From contig OZ020525.1 in NCBI GenBank assembly GCA_963971425.1, positions 12,964,187-13,028,186 on the forward strand: a stretch of 64,000 nt of DNA, written 5' to 3'. Within the stretch, counting starts at the first letter, position 1; every line of letters starts with the position of its first letter. Under the pieces are notes generated by a model, which saw only the letters and a program-made list of their open reading frames with translations, was not told the DNA's origin and made no database searches. Both the position numbers and the translations under genes were made by a program. This stretch comes from Bryoerythrophyllum caledonicum. Taxonomy: Eukaryota > Streptophyta > Bryopsida > Pottiales > Pottiaceae. Shown here one piece after another: positions 22,857 through 35,911 of the stretch.

Positions 22857-23825
22857 GAGTCCATATGAAAATTTTAGTCAGAAGAGCGGCAACATATACA
22901 ATATTTATTATGGAATGTACGATAGTTACTCTGTGGCTGTCGTGTACTGGTGCACCAACTCTGTCTCTACCTCTAAATCTATCTATCAATCCTGCACCGT
23001 CGAGGCATTGATCATCGTAATGTAAATCTCTTTCTTGGCAGTAATCTCTACGTCTTGCACATCTGTGAATGATCAGGGTCAACATCTAGACTACGTCAAC
23101 TATTTTCTGTTCATGAGCTCATGTACACTAACTATGAACTCAATGCACGAGACTCGTACCTTTAATACATTTTATGAACTTTGCACCTAAAACCCTGTAC
23201 AGTACGAGAATGGGGGTACAGGATCATCGAAGTGGGGACGTACAGGATCATCGAAGTAGGGACGCCCTGCCGCCCTTGCGTACTCACCAACCAACAAAAT
23301 CGGCACCTGTAACATGACAGAAAGTACGAATTCTAGAGCTACTAGCAATCGTCCGAGTAGCACATAGCAGAAAACAACACCATGTCTCTAGCTGTGATTT
23401 TCTCCACAAGAATGTTGATGACGGTAGCAACTCACAATCAACATTGCAAAAATCCAGGCAGAACAAGTGCATCATGATCCTTTGCACATGCAAAAATATG
23501 GGAAAACGTCGAAAATTGAATTACCACTAGATTCACTTTAAGTGAAATCTCCACTGCCACAAAATCTTAACTGCGCTGCGAAGTAGCTATAACACCTAAC
23601 TCATGGTCTTGTATCCAGCAGGGCTTCCGGTTCCCTTGCATGAGGAAGCGCTTATGGTTGGGAACTAGGAAAATCGGCTACTACAGCAGCCCCCAAACTG
23701 AAATTTCTCACCTAGTTCTTGGCTGGAGAACAGAATCTGCTCAAAATGCCAGCCTCTCTAAGGATGTCGCTTACAAGAATTCCAGGTGGTGTATTGCACC
23801 AAACCAATCGTAAGATCCGGTCAGA
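22857..23825. other. Convergent intergenic region with a 24-bp tandem duplication
   Basis: Lies between the 3' ends of the LRR gene (+) and the plastid membrane protein gene (-). Two 24-bp units, GTACAGGATCATCGAAGT plus six bases, sit at 23216-23239 and 23240-23263 with one difference. No gene seen. Confidence 0.6.
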
Positions 23826-25487
23826 TCAGAATATTTTCTTCAAGAATCTAGAAAGGGCGCGGCCTTTCGGCCTCCACCACTCCTGGTAATCTGCATAAGC
23901 GTCGACTACGTGGTCCCCGAGTTCATTCAACTTGTTCTTAGAAAAATCCTTGGCGCCAGCTGCCGCTTGTCCGCTGGTCACATAAACCGTAATCTCCGAT
24001 CGCTTTGATGATACCGACTCCTCCAATTCAGCCAGTTTTGATTCTACCAACAACTTCGTTTTCTCTGGTAGCGTGCCGTCCTTCGCGTCTTTGTATAGAG
24101 CCAAGGTTGTCGCAGCGAGTTGCGCTCTCTGACTCGCTGTCTTATCAGCTACTACACGACCTAACTCAGCTGCTCGACAACACTGCTGGATTATAATGCC
24201 GGTACCCAGTGGGCCCAAAATCCATAATGGAAGCAGATCTTGCGACACTGACATTCCAAAAACTAGTGTCACCAGAGTGAAAAAAGGTAGACTGCGCAAG
24301 GAACAACCAGCGGACGCATTATCAGTACAAACCACTCTATAACATCCTTAAAAATTATAAAAATATTGAAAAACACCCAAAACCAAAAACTTGACTATCT
24401 TAAAACGATAACACATCCGACTATGTTAATGTCTTCACATAACGGTGCTACAACTGCAGCAGATTTGTCATCCTTAACGCAAAAATGTGCCATGCCTCAG
24501 GAACCAGACAGCAGAGTGCACTTACAAAATAACAAGAGGCCACTTAATCCAGGGATCCGCCGTTCGCCACCACCTAGATCCATGCGCGCTCAATGACGAA
24601 GACTTGAAGTCCGTGATCAACTGCTTCGCATCAAGATTTTTAACTTTCTCTTGAGCATCCTGATATCCTAGTTTAGCACTTTCCAACACTCCACGGTCAC
24701 GCAGGTCTTTAAGTCCTTCCTGAAAACCTTGCAGAGAATCAGCCAACTTCTGTCTCAACTGCTCTTTCCCTTGCGTGTCTAACGATGAGTCTGTGGCTTC
24801 AACTGTAGACTCGGTGAGTGATTCTGCGGACGTTTCCTGCTCTCCACTGCTATCGTGGTCAGCAGCGACCATTTGCAACGATAGAGCATGCAATCTTTGC
24901 AACCGCACGAAATCCATTCTTCTTGAACTCAGGAAACTACTACCACTGCAAGAGTAAAGTCTTCGTTAAGCTCGTATTATTACACACGAATTGGTACTTA
25001 TAAAGTGCCAACAACAGCAACAAACACCAACACTTTCAAAGCTTTGTGCTCCATAATTGAAAGATCCCAGATCATGTCAAACCTAGCATTAGAAACTTGA
25101 GAGAGGTAGCATTTCTAACCAAGAAAGAGGTTGAATTCCGCATAACTTCCGAGTTTTAGTCGTTACTACGTCAGAAATTGTAGAAGAGGAAGCTCGAGCT
25201 TGACAGCGTGTCAATGGAGCAGCTACAACTACGGGTTGCAAGCTGCTAGCACCCTGCCAAAGTCACGTCCAGAAGCTTATGAAACATGTGAGGAGTGCAG
25301 AAATCTGAAGTACAATTGCATAGATATATCAATAAGGACTTCAATCCTCAAATAATGTCACTCCAACGGCGCTGCGTGCACGAAGAGATACACAATAAAG
25401 AACAACAGCATCTCCAACACACGCCATGACCAATCCGGATCAGGAAATAATATCACTTACCAATGCTTGGAGATTCAACAAGGCCAT
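23826..25487 (-). CDS. Plastid membrane protein of unknown function
   Basis: Four coding exons on the minus strand, 25461-25487, 25120-25253, 24526-24945 and 23826-24291, join with consistent phases (0, 2, 2) into 348 aa. The first about 75 residues (MALLNLQALGASSLQPVVVA...) are Ser/Arg-rich with few acids, a transit peptide. Residues about 75-175 are a charged, probably coiled region (LRQKLADSLQGFQEGLKDL). A splice in the middle of a hydrophobic run creates WIKWPLVILFLPFFTLVTLV, followed by LLPLWILGPLGTGIIIQQCC: two likely membrane helices. The rest is helical and charged. The PLW..GP wording loosely recalls EMB1273-like plastid proteins, but I am not sure of this. The 5' end has a further UTR exon piece at 25488-25543. 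Confidence 0.75.
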
Positions 25488-25543
25488 TCTTCCAAATTGA
25501 ATGCAGCAGCTCAGTAATGTGATTCCGAACCACTAACTACACC

Positions 25544-27042
25544 CTGCAGAAAATAGCTCATTCGCAACATAAGTGTTCCAGTAGTCACAACGTCACGGAA
25601 TTCGACTCCTATGGACACTTGCTAATTAATTTTCCAAAGAGCTTAAGAACATCTCAAAAAAAGAAGAAATAGCTCCAATGCTACAAACACTTAATTAAAA
25701 TGAAATCATCCATAAACTCAAGAAGCTACACTGTCCTAAAACTTCAGCAAACATAAATTCCAACACTCTTCTCAAACGCCATACGAACCTCACAATTTCA
25801 CCGAAAAGGCATGACCTCTTCCTAATAGATATTCCGTCCAAGTCCAACAACAATGCCATCCAAAGTCCAAAATCCAAAATCCAACTAAATCCAACACACA
25901 TTGAACCTCACAAAAACACTTCCACCGACTCCAACCTCCACTAATCAAACCACCTCGCGTCCACAGCAAGCCAACCGCCACAAACGCAAAAAACCAAAAC
26001 CCTTCCAATTGAAACCCTCGCCGCTTGAAAAAAAACAGCACTAAACCCCGAAATTCAGTAAACTCCCGGCCACCGCAGCAACCAGTACGCAGCACGAACC
26101 AGAAACGGAAGGCGCAACCCTAAGAGCGAGCTCTCCAATGGATGTTTGCGAGCAAGATAGAGAGAGAGAGAGAGCGCGCGCCCGAGAGCGGACGAGGCGA
26201 AATTCGGAGGCGCGAGCGCGTACCGTGGTGGGCGGAGCTGAGGGCGAGACGGTGCGCCAGCCGCATGGCGGTGGCTCAAATGTGCTGCGTCTCCTTCCTC
26301 GCCATCGCCATCGCCGCAAAACCACAACAAACACTGTTTCTTCGACGCAGGACGCTCGCGTCGGTTTAACTCTCTTCCCAGTCTCGCTCCCTTCGAGTCG
26401 TGTCTCTGGATAACGGGATGAGATCACGGATGAACATGAATGGATGAAACTTGGGAAGGCGGTGCCCCCGAGGATGAATGTGGATGTATGAACGAGATTT
26501 CTCTGTGGATGATTTCGGATGGTGGACTCAATATGGTGACTGCTTCATTTTACAGAAGTTAGTTATGTAAATTCTCCTTTGTAAATAGTATTAGTATCTT
26601 TTTAGTTGGAAAAATATTTATAGCCTTTTAGTGTAATGTCGTTGATTCAGGATTTGCACCAACGTAGTCAAAAGGTCTGTTGAAAAAGAAAGAAAACGAA
26701 ATCCATGCAACAAGACGATTCTCACACAGATTACAGCCAATGGAGTTGTTGGAACCAGAAGCGAAATCCATGCATTGTTGATGGTTTGGATTGGATTGGA
26801 CGCCCTTGATGAATAGTGTGGGCCATTCGTACTCACGTTGCCTATATTCCCACTCAAGCAATTAAGTACCAGCCATAGGTACCGTCCATTCTTTCACTCA
26901 AGAATGGATTTCTTTTATCAGCACTGATAATGTATGTGAGGTAGATAGGGTGCTTGAACTGGTACAATTCTGAGCAAAGTTGATGATGAACGGCGATAGA
27001 CATCAATGAATGGGGATTATCTATAGGGAGACTGACCAACGC
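25544..27042. other. 5' region of the plastid membrane gene and intergenic DNA
   Basis: A GC-rich, CpG-rich patch at 26130-26420 is the likely promoter and first untranslated exon of the minus-strand gene at 23826-25487. On that strand an ATG near 26266 opens a 14-codon frame (MRLAHRLALSSAHH) up to a GTACGC donor near 26222. Spliced to the exon at 25461-25543 it would soon hit a stop, so it would be an upstream ORF. Nothing else is seen to 27042. Confidence 0.4.
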
Positions 27043-30000
27043 TTAGAAAAAAGTGGAGGCTACAGGCTGAAACTGCCTCAAGTACTTGGTATCGACGCCG
27101 CCCTCACGTACAAGTGCCACTCGCCCTGTCCTTGCCACCTGCCACATTAACAATTGCTCAAGCACACAGTGTAAGAGAGCCATGCGATATTATCAAAGGT
27201 TACCTGAAAAGGCTAGAAACCTTGGTAAAAGAGCCATAATACATCTCACGGAATGGAGCAAGATACAGCCGAGTTTTATACCCATTTTAAGCAAGGGTTT
27301 TGTAGCCGCTAGATTTACGGTTCTGAGAGTAATACTGGATTCTGAAATAGATGCAAAAAGTAGGAGATGCATCAAGGTAGGGTCAGATGCGAATCCTGAC
27401 CTCAAGGATGCCAAAAGGCTCCAACAGCCGCTGCAATGCAGCCATCTTCTCAAGGTCCCCCGTCAACTGTAATGTAATAGCAGGGACGAGTTAAATCAGG
27501 TGTGGAAAGGATTCGCAGAGATATCAAAGCATGTTCCAGAGTTTGAATGGGAAGGCTTTCAAGCTAATGTGGTAAAGAAAGAGTTACCTCAAGAGTAATA
27601 GTACGGTTGGAGAGATCAACAGGCTTCGCACGGAAAATGGCAGCCACATCCAAGACCTCACGACGGACGGCAGACGTAGCAGAGACCTTGATAAGCATTA
27701 ATTCTCTTTCTGAGAAGGGCTGATGTGTAATGTCTTGTACCTGTGAACACAGAACCAATGGTATATGACGAGGTTAATCAATGTCGCTGCGTCTACAAAC
27801 CACTTAGAAATAGCCGGTTGTTTGTCAGATTCCCTAGTAATGCACTTGTTTCTTCAATACAAGCGATACCAAGAATCATTGTTATCAGAAATAATCAATG
27901 AAGCGTTCATCCAATACGTTGTTGGAAAAGACTAAAAAAGGATGATTGAGAATTAACTGACCGCAAGAACATCCATAAGCTTGGATATCTGGCTGAGCAG
28001 TTTCTTGATGGAATCATCGGTACCGGGAACCACTGTCAAAATTCGTGACGTTCCTGGAGATTCAGCTGGTCCAACTGCTAGGCTCTGGACAAACGAATGA
28101 CATTAATTTAGTAACAAGAATCATGAAATTGTTGTCAATTGATTCATACTTTTGTGCCCTGATTTGAAAAGCATAAGGCAAACTGTCAAAGAGCCGATGC
28201 AAAGGACTGCACTTCCTCCGCCAATAGAAGGTGCAGCATCCACAAAGCCTACCTGAATATTGTACCCTCGTCGTGCAAAGACTCCCGTTACTCTGTTCAG
28301 TACCCCTGGTGCATCATTCACCAATATTGCGAGTGTGTGGGAGATGAAGCCGCTTGGCTGCCAGTGTGCAAAATCAGACAAAAGCTCTATCAGCCCCATT
28401 CCAAATCGTGTAAGGTAAAATCAAACAGCCCAAACCAACACAAAATAACAGTTTAATGACAGTCAGCATCATCTCAAAATGGAGACATAGAGACTTACAT
28501 CATCCTCTTCAACACCTCCCCAATGAGCATCCAATACTTGATGGTACCATACCCCGTCGTTATCTGGCTCCACTGCGTAAACATCGCCCTACACAGCATC
28601 CAAGGGTCATTAACTGATTTTGAATTCTCTCGCAGAATCACGTCCAAGTAGAAAGCAATACGCATCCTCAATATCAAAGCGCTCAAAACCGACTATAATT
28701 GAAGATCTGAAACGAGAATAGGGTAAGAAAGTAGACAACGGTTTCCTTGTGACGAGTGGTGCGTACAACATCATCCAAATTCTGCTTAAATTCTCACATC
28801 TGGGGCGGGATCATAGTGCTCAGGTTGATTTGTCGACTGCAAAGTGCTGACGGTATCAGACGGTGTGGTTTCATCATCTTCATCAGATATCAAGTCCAGC
28901 TTCGAGACATCTTGAGGAGCACTTGTAGTTCTTCCACCGGGCTTCTCTCGCCGCAAAGCTATCTGGATTTGTGTCAAAACAATGGTAAGAGGCCTTTTGT
29001 CAAGAAAGCGTGTGTTGAATGAATGTAAGAAATAAATAAAGACACGAGCGACACAAAAACCTTCGAAGTTGATTATATGTACCTTGTCAAGATGATTTAT
29101 AGCGTTCAGAGGCAGAGCAGAGCATTACCTTGCCTGTGCGGGCCAGTTCCTTGATTCCAAACTTGCTCATTGTGGCTTGAATAGCAGCTATCTTACCCGG
29201 ATCACCTGTCACCTGTGATCCAACAAAAAAAAGTTTACAAGAGCTAGGTATAGATAATCGGAGTACATGTATCTGCTACATGCTTCAACATTGACTACAA
29301 TCCATCCTAAGATATGAAATGTTTGACAAAGACAGCTACCTCAATCGTGAGCGAATGCTCCGCCACATCCACGATTCGAGCGCGGAAAATCTCAACCAGT
29401 CCAAGAACCTGAAGACGAACACAAAAGGTCAAGAGTTGGCCAATAATCTAGAAAACAATTTCTGAACTATCAATATTTAGACATGTCAAAAATATTTCAA
29501 GAGATTAAATGCAGCGCCTGAGGAATGAACAAATTTACCTCAGCTCTCTGATCAGGGCCAACATTCACCTTCAGCAGCATCAGCTCCCGCTCCACTCGTG
29601 GCTCCTTCGACAAGTCAGCAACCTGCAAGCACAGAAATCATAAAAAACAAAAACAAAAATCTCGAGTACAATCCGAGAATGACATGTGAGAAGCACCAGA
29701 AGCTGATAACAAATGCACGGTTGAGTGAAGCGATTCAAACCTGCTTGACATTGACAAGCTTGTACAGCTGTTTCATCACTTGTTGCAACACACGGTCGGT
29801 TCCCGAGACAACAATTGTAAAGAGCGCTTTGTCCTTGTTAAGCCCCACGGCCAGAGACTCAATGTTGTATCCACGCCGCGCAATAACCCCCGCAATCCTG
29901 TTAATCATTCCGCTCTCGTCTCCAACGAACACAGAAATCGTGTATCTGCGAACCCTGCAAAACTCTCCAAAAACATCATGAATCCTCACGTCAGGAAAGC

Positions 30001-30294
30001 AACTCAACCAAAGACAAAGTCCGTGGGAAGCTAACATCTGTGGAGGCAAAATGGTAGGGAAGAGCACCATGGCGTGGACCGGTTCGGAGCAGCGTCGGGC
30101 ACCTTGGCCGGCACAACAGCCTCCTCCACGCCACACCGCGCCCCAAGAGCGCTCCCCCTACTCCTCCGCGTGATTTGTTGCAATCCGAAGCTCGCGGATG
30201 AGGCCGCGCGGGAGGAGCAGAAGAGAGACGACTCCGACTTGAGCGAGGTGGCGCGTGACGGCACCACCGCCGCAGGACACACTGCGAACGCCAT
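27043..30294 (-). CDS. Acetolactate synthase (AHAS) regulatory small subunit, chloroplast
   Basis: Twelve exons on the minus strand: exon 1 about 30065-30294, then 29741-29954, 29539-29622, 29340-29408, 29129-29212, 28798-28962, 28499-28588, 28253-28357, 27962-28084, 27588-27740, 27401-27466 and 27043-27138. Exons 2-12 join in frame and give about 415 aa, plus about 75 aa of transit peptide ([14 protein letters not shown]...). Two ACT-domain halves are clear: [20 protein letters not shown] with [12 protein letters not shown], and [20 protein letters not shown] with [15 protein letters not shown]. Each is followed by [14 protein letters not shown] and TGD..K blocks. The plant subunit binds valine, leucine and isoleucine and controls the catalytic ALS subunit in the stroma. 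Exon 1's donor is unclear: the needed phase would use a weak GT near 30065-30075. An in-frame ATG also exists at 30339. Confidence 0.92.
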
Positions 30295-31770
30295 CGCCAC
30301 GAAACGCTTCTGAGAATGTGCACCGCTCACGCGAGCCAAGTGTGATGGCTCGTGTCCCGTCGCTCTCGCTCTCTCGACTCCTCTCCGCTTAAACCCTCGC
30401 CCTCCAGCAGATCTGGATTTACACTCTTATCATAGATTATGGAGCTAAACCCTCGGTCCGTGAGATCTACGATATCGGAACGAAAACGGAGAAGTGCGGG
30501 TGCAAGTTGCGTCATCCAATGGTAGTCATCCATCTCCTACATTGCATCCAGTTGAGTCGACTCCGACACTTTCAACTCCAAGTTGGGGTTTGTGGCGCTT
30601 GCGCGACATTGTTTCAGAGCTTTGCTAGAAACTGTTTGAGATGAGATTGGTGATGTAGTTTGGACACGTTGAGTCCTGGTGTTGGTAGGCTGGGTTGGTG
30701 GTGAGAGCTTCTTTTGTGTGGATGGATTTGGCAGGAGCTTGGTAGGAAGGGTTTGGTGGGGTTGGTCCCGAAGGTTGAAATGGCGAGGGTCTGCTGGGAG
30801 GTGGCGTGGTGGATCGGAGCGGACTGAAGTGTGATTGGTGAGAAGGTATGTTATGGCAGTGGAATGGATCTCGTGTCTGGCTGTTTCGACAAACTGCTGA
30901 GCAAATTCACAGTCTCAAGATTGGTAGGGGCCACATCTGTGTTCACCTTGTAGGAGGAGATTGGAGGAATGCAGGCTGCAATGCCTTGGATAAGGAGGCC
31001 ATTCTGTTTTTAGAGAGCATGTTTGTAGAGATTCTTAGGTCTGTGCTTGCTAAGAGAATTTAGGTCCGGTGTGCAGAAGTCCTTCGAAATTTGACTTTCT
31101 TTTTAGAAGTTGGAACATGTTTGCTGTCGTTTTGGTACACAGGATGAACACGGAAGACACCTCTTGAAGGATTTTCTTCAACGCTTTCAGTGTAAGTTAT
31201 GCCTGTCCCAATTTCAGCTGGGAAATGTGCTAGAGCCATAAATTGCTCTCCTTGCTTTTTATTAGCCTGCACTTGAACTATTCATGTGGACGAGTCTTAC
31301 CTCTCTAAGTAATGCTGCAGCGGTTCTTGATCCCAGTCTTGGCCCACCTGAGAACTCTACAGAGTCTGTTAATGATTTTAGCACACGTCTAGGTTTTTAT
31401 TCTTGTTGAGTTAGTTCGGAGGACTGAGTTTCTTGTGACTGAAACATGTCTTTGATAAGGTCTTTTATATGATATGGACAATAGCGGAAGTTAATGTGAA
31501 AGGATTTGATTGTACAGCGGGCCTTCCTCTTATGTTTGTTGCCGACAGTGAGCTGTTTTGCAGATTGGAAGGGTAAATTATGGCAGAATCAAGTGGCAAG
31601 GCTTCGGTCCGCAACAAAACATTAGCCAAATGGTCCGCATTCTTTCATAGATGAATGGATATTGTAGCAGTATAGCACTTGGAATGTGAACCAACACAGA
31701 GGAAGTTCTTGTAATTTTGATTTTAGTTTGAATGCTATCATAGTGATGGGAGAGTAGACAATTCTGCCAC
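30295..31770. promoter_or_regulatory. Divergent promoter region between ALS subunit and TNL receptor
   Basis: The two genes start back to back. A 15-codon frame (MARVCWEVAWWIGAD) begins near 30780 on the plus strand and a GTATGT donor follows at about 30847, so a 5' untranslated exon of the TNL with an upstream ORF is possible. No core motif was resolved. Confidence 0.35.
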
Positions 31771-34700
31771 ATGAATGTTGAATGTTACAATAGTTTCATA
31801 GTGTTATGTGTATGCAGGGAAGACACTAGGGATGTTGGTTTCCATTCAAAGCATAAGATATTTCTGAGCCACAGCGGAGCTCAAAAAGATTTTGCTGAGC
31901 AACTATGTGTGGATTTGGAGCGTTGGGATCGGCAGCCTTTCTTTGACAAGCGCCGCGATAGCTTGCCAATTGGGGAGAACTTTCCGCAACACATATTTGA
32001 AGCAATACGGCAATGCCAAGTGGGAGTAGTGATTCTGTCCGACGAGTTCTTCACTCGGTCGAAGTGGCCAATGATAGAGTTGGTGGCGATGGTGAGAGAA
32101 GCCAAGAAGAGGGAGTTGGGCTTCAAAATTGTGCCGGTTTTTCTTGGCTTGTCGATTGATGAGTTTCGTGGTGCACAAAAGCGGAATGGATGGCAAGAAT
32201 GTTGGCATGAATTGGCCTTGAAGGACAAGAGAATTGACGTGCAAGAGTGGGAAGGTGCTTTGAAGCATTTGGAGCCATTGAATAGCATGGTGTATGATGG
32301 AATGGGAGAAGTGAAGTTTCGAAGAGACATTGTTGATGTGATATGTGGAGTGGTTCCACTTGATACAAGGCTTGAAGATTCGTATGTACAAGGGAGGTTG
32401 CGATTATGTGAGGTAAGAAAAACTCGAAAGACGTTTGTGTCATTGAGCGGTTGTATGATCTAGACATTTTGAGAATTTTAGAAGAGGTTGTGTGATGAAC
32501 TTGGTAACCCATGTTTTGATAAACTTGAAAGCGAATGTTGACAAATATTGTGAAAGAACCATTTTGTATCCACTATGGTGTTCTTGTAATCCTTTTGTTG
32601 GACACCTATGTTTGAAATGTGTACAATTGAGCTGAATTGCAGGTGATTCAAGGCCAAATCAGTAGGCTAGAAGTTGAGAAGAGTGAAGGAGTGGTTTTGG
32701 TAGGATTGTATGGGATGGGTGGCATTGGTAAAACTTCCATTTGTAAAGCTCTTTGTAACGAGTATGTGACAAGATTTCATGGAAGAGTATGCCATGCGGA
32801 ATTGGAGAGGAAGGGCCGAGAAGAGCTATTGCGAGAAGTATTGAAGAGGTTGACCGACACAAGTCGTGAGGTGTTGGATAGATGGAATGATGATGAGGTA
32901 GGGAAGGTTTTTGAAGCAATTGTGGTTTGGTCATGTGTGGTTTGGTGTGTGTTCACTTTCGGTGTGGTATGATATCTGATGTTTTGGTACATGTAGCTAT
33001 TGGAGAAGCTAAATGGAGGAATCATCAAAGAGCCAGTATTCCTTGCTGTAGACAACGTGATGGATGTCCAAAAATCAATTGCAGAGGCGAAGCGTTTTGT
33101 TTCGGCAAGGCTGCCAAGTGGAAGCATTGTGATGGTTACATCGCGAAGTAAGGAGACTTTGAAGCTTGTGAGAGGGGAGCTTGTGGACAACAATGTGATG
33201 GAAATGCCAGAGTTGGAGGCGGAGGAGGCTAGGTCTTTGTTTTGTAGATCATATGAAATGGAGTCAAGATGTGAAGTGGATGATGGAGTTGTGAAGCGTT
33301 GTGTGGAGCGATGTTATTTTAAGAAAGGTGATGGCAATGGTGGTTACCATTACCATCCATTGACACTAGATGTGTTGGGTAAGCAGCTTGCTTGCATTGA
33401 CGTGGAAGAGTGGGAAGCACATCTGGATAGGATTGACAAGGATGTGTTCAACCAATCCGGAGAAGTGGAGCATCAAGTATTCTCGATCTTGAGAAAGAGC
33501 TATGATATGTTGAATTTGAATGATCAGCTATTATTCATGGATGTGGCACTTTTTCTAGTATCACCCAGCGCTTCTTGGGCTTATGGTCAACTTGAGTTCA
33601 AGCTGAATACATATGAATGGTTGGGCATGGTTCACACAATAAGTGTGGATGATGTTGTTTCCAGGGTAAGCTGTGTAAAACTCTTGCTTTGCTTTATGGA
33701 ATTGTATGTAGGAGATTGGAGTGTAAATTGCATGAGTCTTGTTTATGGTACCCAATGTGTGGATGTTTTAATGAATTGTAATGTGGATGTATGGTTTGTT
33801 GGTTGCAGTTGAAGAGTTTGAGAAGGAAATCACTCTTGGAAAATTTGGGTGTTGGCATTGAGATGAGCATTGGCATGCATGACTTGTGGCGTGCGTTTTG
33901 TGAAGTGGAAGTACAATATGGGGAGTTAAGATGTCGGCGTTGGGTATATGGGGCAAAGAAGAACGTGGAGCTTATGGAGAGATGTCCTGTTGGGGGTGGT
34001 TGGGAGAATGTGGCACGAATGGCGTTTTTGGACTTTGATACAAGGAGTGATTTGGGAAGAGTGAACTTCTCTTATTTTCCCAATGTTACAGTTTTGAATG
34101 TTGCAAAGGCTTCTTTGAAGGATGATCTAGTTTTGGATTTAGGTGGACTTCAATGCCTTAAGAGTTTAGAGATCAAGAGTAGTTATGGCAAGGTTATTCT
34201 TTTGAATTTGCCAAGATGCCTTGTTTTTTTGCGCCTAGCATCAACTTGGGGCTCTTATGGATCCTGGGGTAAAGTTGTTAAACAAGTAGGATATTTGACG
34301 AAGTTGGAGCATTTGGAGCTATTGGATTATGGTGGTGACAAGTTGCCGGATATGAAGAGCATGGTGTCATTGCGAGTGGCCATGTTTATTGATTGTAACA
34401 ATGTGGTCACCTTGAGAGGGTTGAGCACAAAGTTGAGCAACTTGCGAGTGCTTCATATTATCGAATGCGTCGAGTTTCGTAGTTGTCCTGGTGTGGGTGA
34501 CTTGGTTGAATTGGAGAACCTTAGTTTTAAGGGATGCCAAAGTCTAAAGAGATTGCCAAATCTAGGGAAGTTGACAAGTCTAAGGAAATTGGACTTGACT
34601 GAGTGTCAGTTAATCAAGGAGGTGTCGAGTTTGGGTGACTTGGTTGCCTTAGAAGAGCTTGGAATGGGGAATCGTTTGTTCCCCTACTTGGTATTGTCAC

Positions 34701-35911
34701 TTGATGTGAGGAGATTGAAGAACCTTCGCACATTGTTGTTGCTTGGGTGTCAGTTGGAGGCACTTTCTGGCTTTGATTCTTTGGTATCGTTGGAGCATGT
34801 GGAAGTTGATTTTGGAGAGCTTGTGGTGAAGCCTAGTTTGGGGCAACTTACTAAGTTGCAGGCACTAAGAATACCTGATGGATGGGATTTGGAAAGATTG
34901 AATGAGTTGAACAACTTGGTGTTGTTGCAGAATCTGGCGATAGGGGGTTGTTTTGGTGTGGACAATCTCCCTAACATCCAAGGGTTGATTAGTTTACAAA
35001 CTTTGAGGATTCAAGGTTGTGGATTCAAGAGTATTTGTGCTTTGGGTAATGCAACTACTCTACGGCATCTTCAAATTCATAGCTGTAGATTGTTGGAAAG
35101 GTTGCCGGATTTGGAAGGTCTTATTCAATTGGAGTACCTTTCGGTTAGTATTTGTGATGTGTTGAGAAAGTGGGACTGCAAGGAGGGAGCCATGGAGGGT
35201 AGTAGTTTGTGCCCATCGGATGATATTGTTGGGTTGAAGGTTTCAAACTATCAGATGTTCACGACTCTGGTGAGTTTGGCACTCAACCAGTGCCCTATCT
35301 TTGAAGATGTGATGGTCGTTGGAGCCTTCTCAAACTTGCGCTGGTTAAACTGTAGGCATCTAGAAGCAGTAATTGAGCTTCCTGATTTGAGTTGCTTTCC
35401 ACAATTGGAGATGCTTTGGGTTGTGGGATGTGAGAGGTTAAGGATGTTGACAATCCGGGAGCCCATCCATGCATTGAGGACACTATTTATTGGGGATTGT
35501 AGCAATCTGATGATAGTGCCCGATCTTATCAATTTTCCAAGTTTAGAGAATCTTGAACTTAAGAGGTGTAATGGGCTACTAAGGTTGAGCGCCAGTGAGA
35601 CCTTGCACGCATTGCAGGTGCTCAATGTAAGCAATGGTCTTGAGAATGATGGTGGTATGGAGGAATTGCCTGATTTGGGCATGTTTCCAGCTTTAGAGAC
35701 CCTTAACCTTGAGGGGTGCATGAAGTTGAGGTTACTCAAGAGTAGCAAGCCTTTGCCTGCTTTGAATAGCATGGTTGTTTGGAGGTGCACTAGTTTGAGT
35801 AGGGTTGACCTTGACGAATTTCAAGCACTCTGTCCTCAATGTGAAATCAGGCGTGGTGATGTGATTGAGAGAATTAGATCTCGATGGAGATTCAGATGCT
35901 TTAGAAGCTAA
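31771..35911 (+). CDS. TIR-NB-ARC-LRR immune receptor (TNL), moss-type
   Basis: Four phase-0 exons, 31771-32412, 32643-32921, 32997-33665 and 33809-35911, give about 1230 aa. Exon 1 is the TIR domain (KIFLSHSGAQKDFAEQL near 29-45, FFDKRRDSLPIGE, and SKWPMIELV with the putative NADase Glu). Exon 2 has the P-loop GMGGIGKT (238-245). Exon 3 has the kinase-2 variant VFLAVDNV (321-328), the TSR of RNBS-B and a GLPL variant HPLTLDVLGKQL. Exon 4 starts with MHD (553-555), then about 20 or more LRRs of 23-24 residues with Cys/Asn caps. It would sense pathogen effectors in the cytoplasm and signal through TIR NADase activity. Exon 1 may have been spliced from an upstream exon, since TGTATGCAG precedes the conserved part. 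Exon 2's donor (ATT/GTGG) is weak; GAG/GTAGGG 22 bp earlier is the alternative. Confidence 0.9.
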
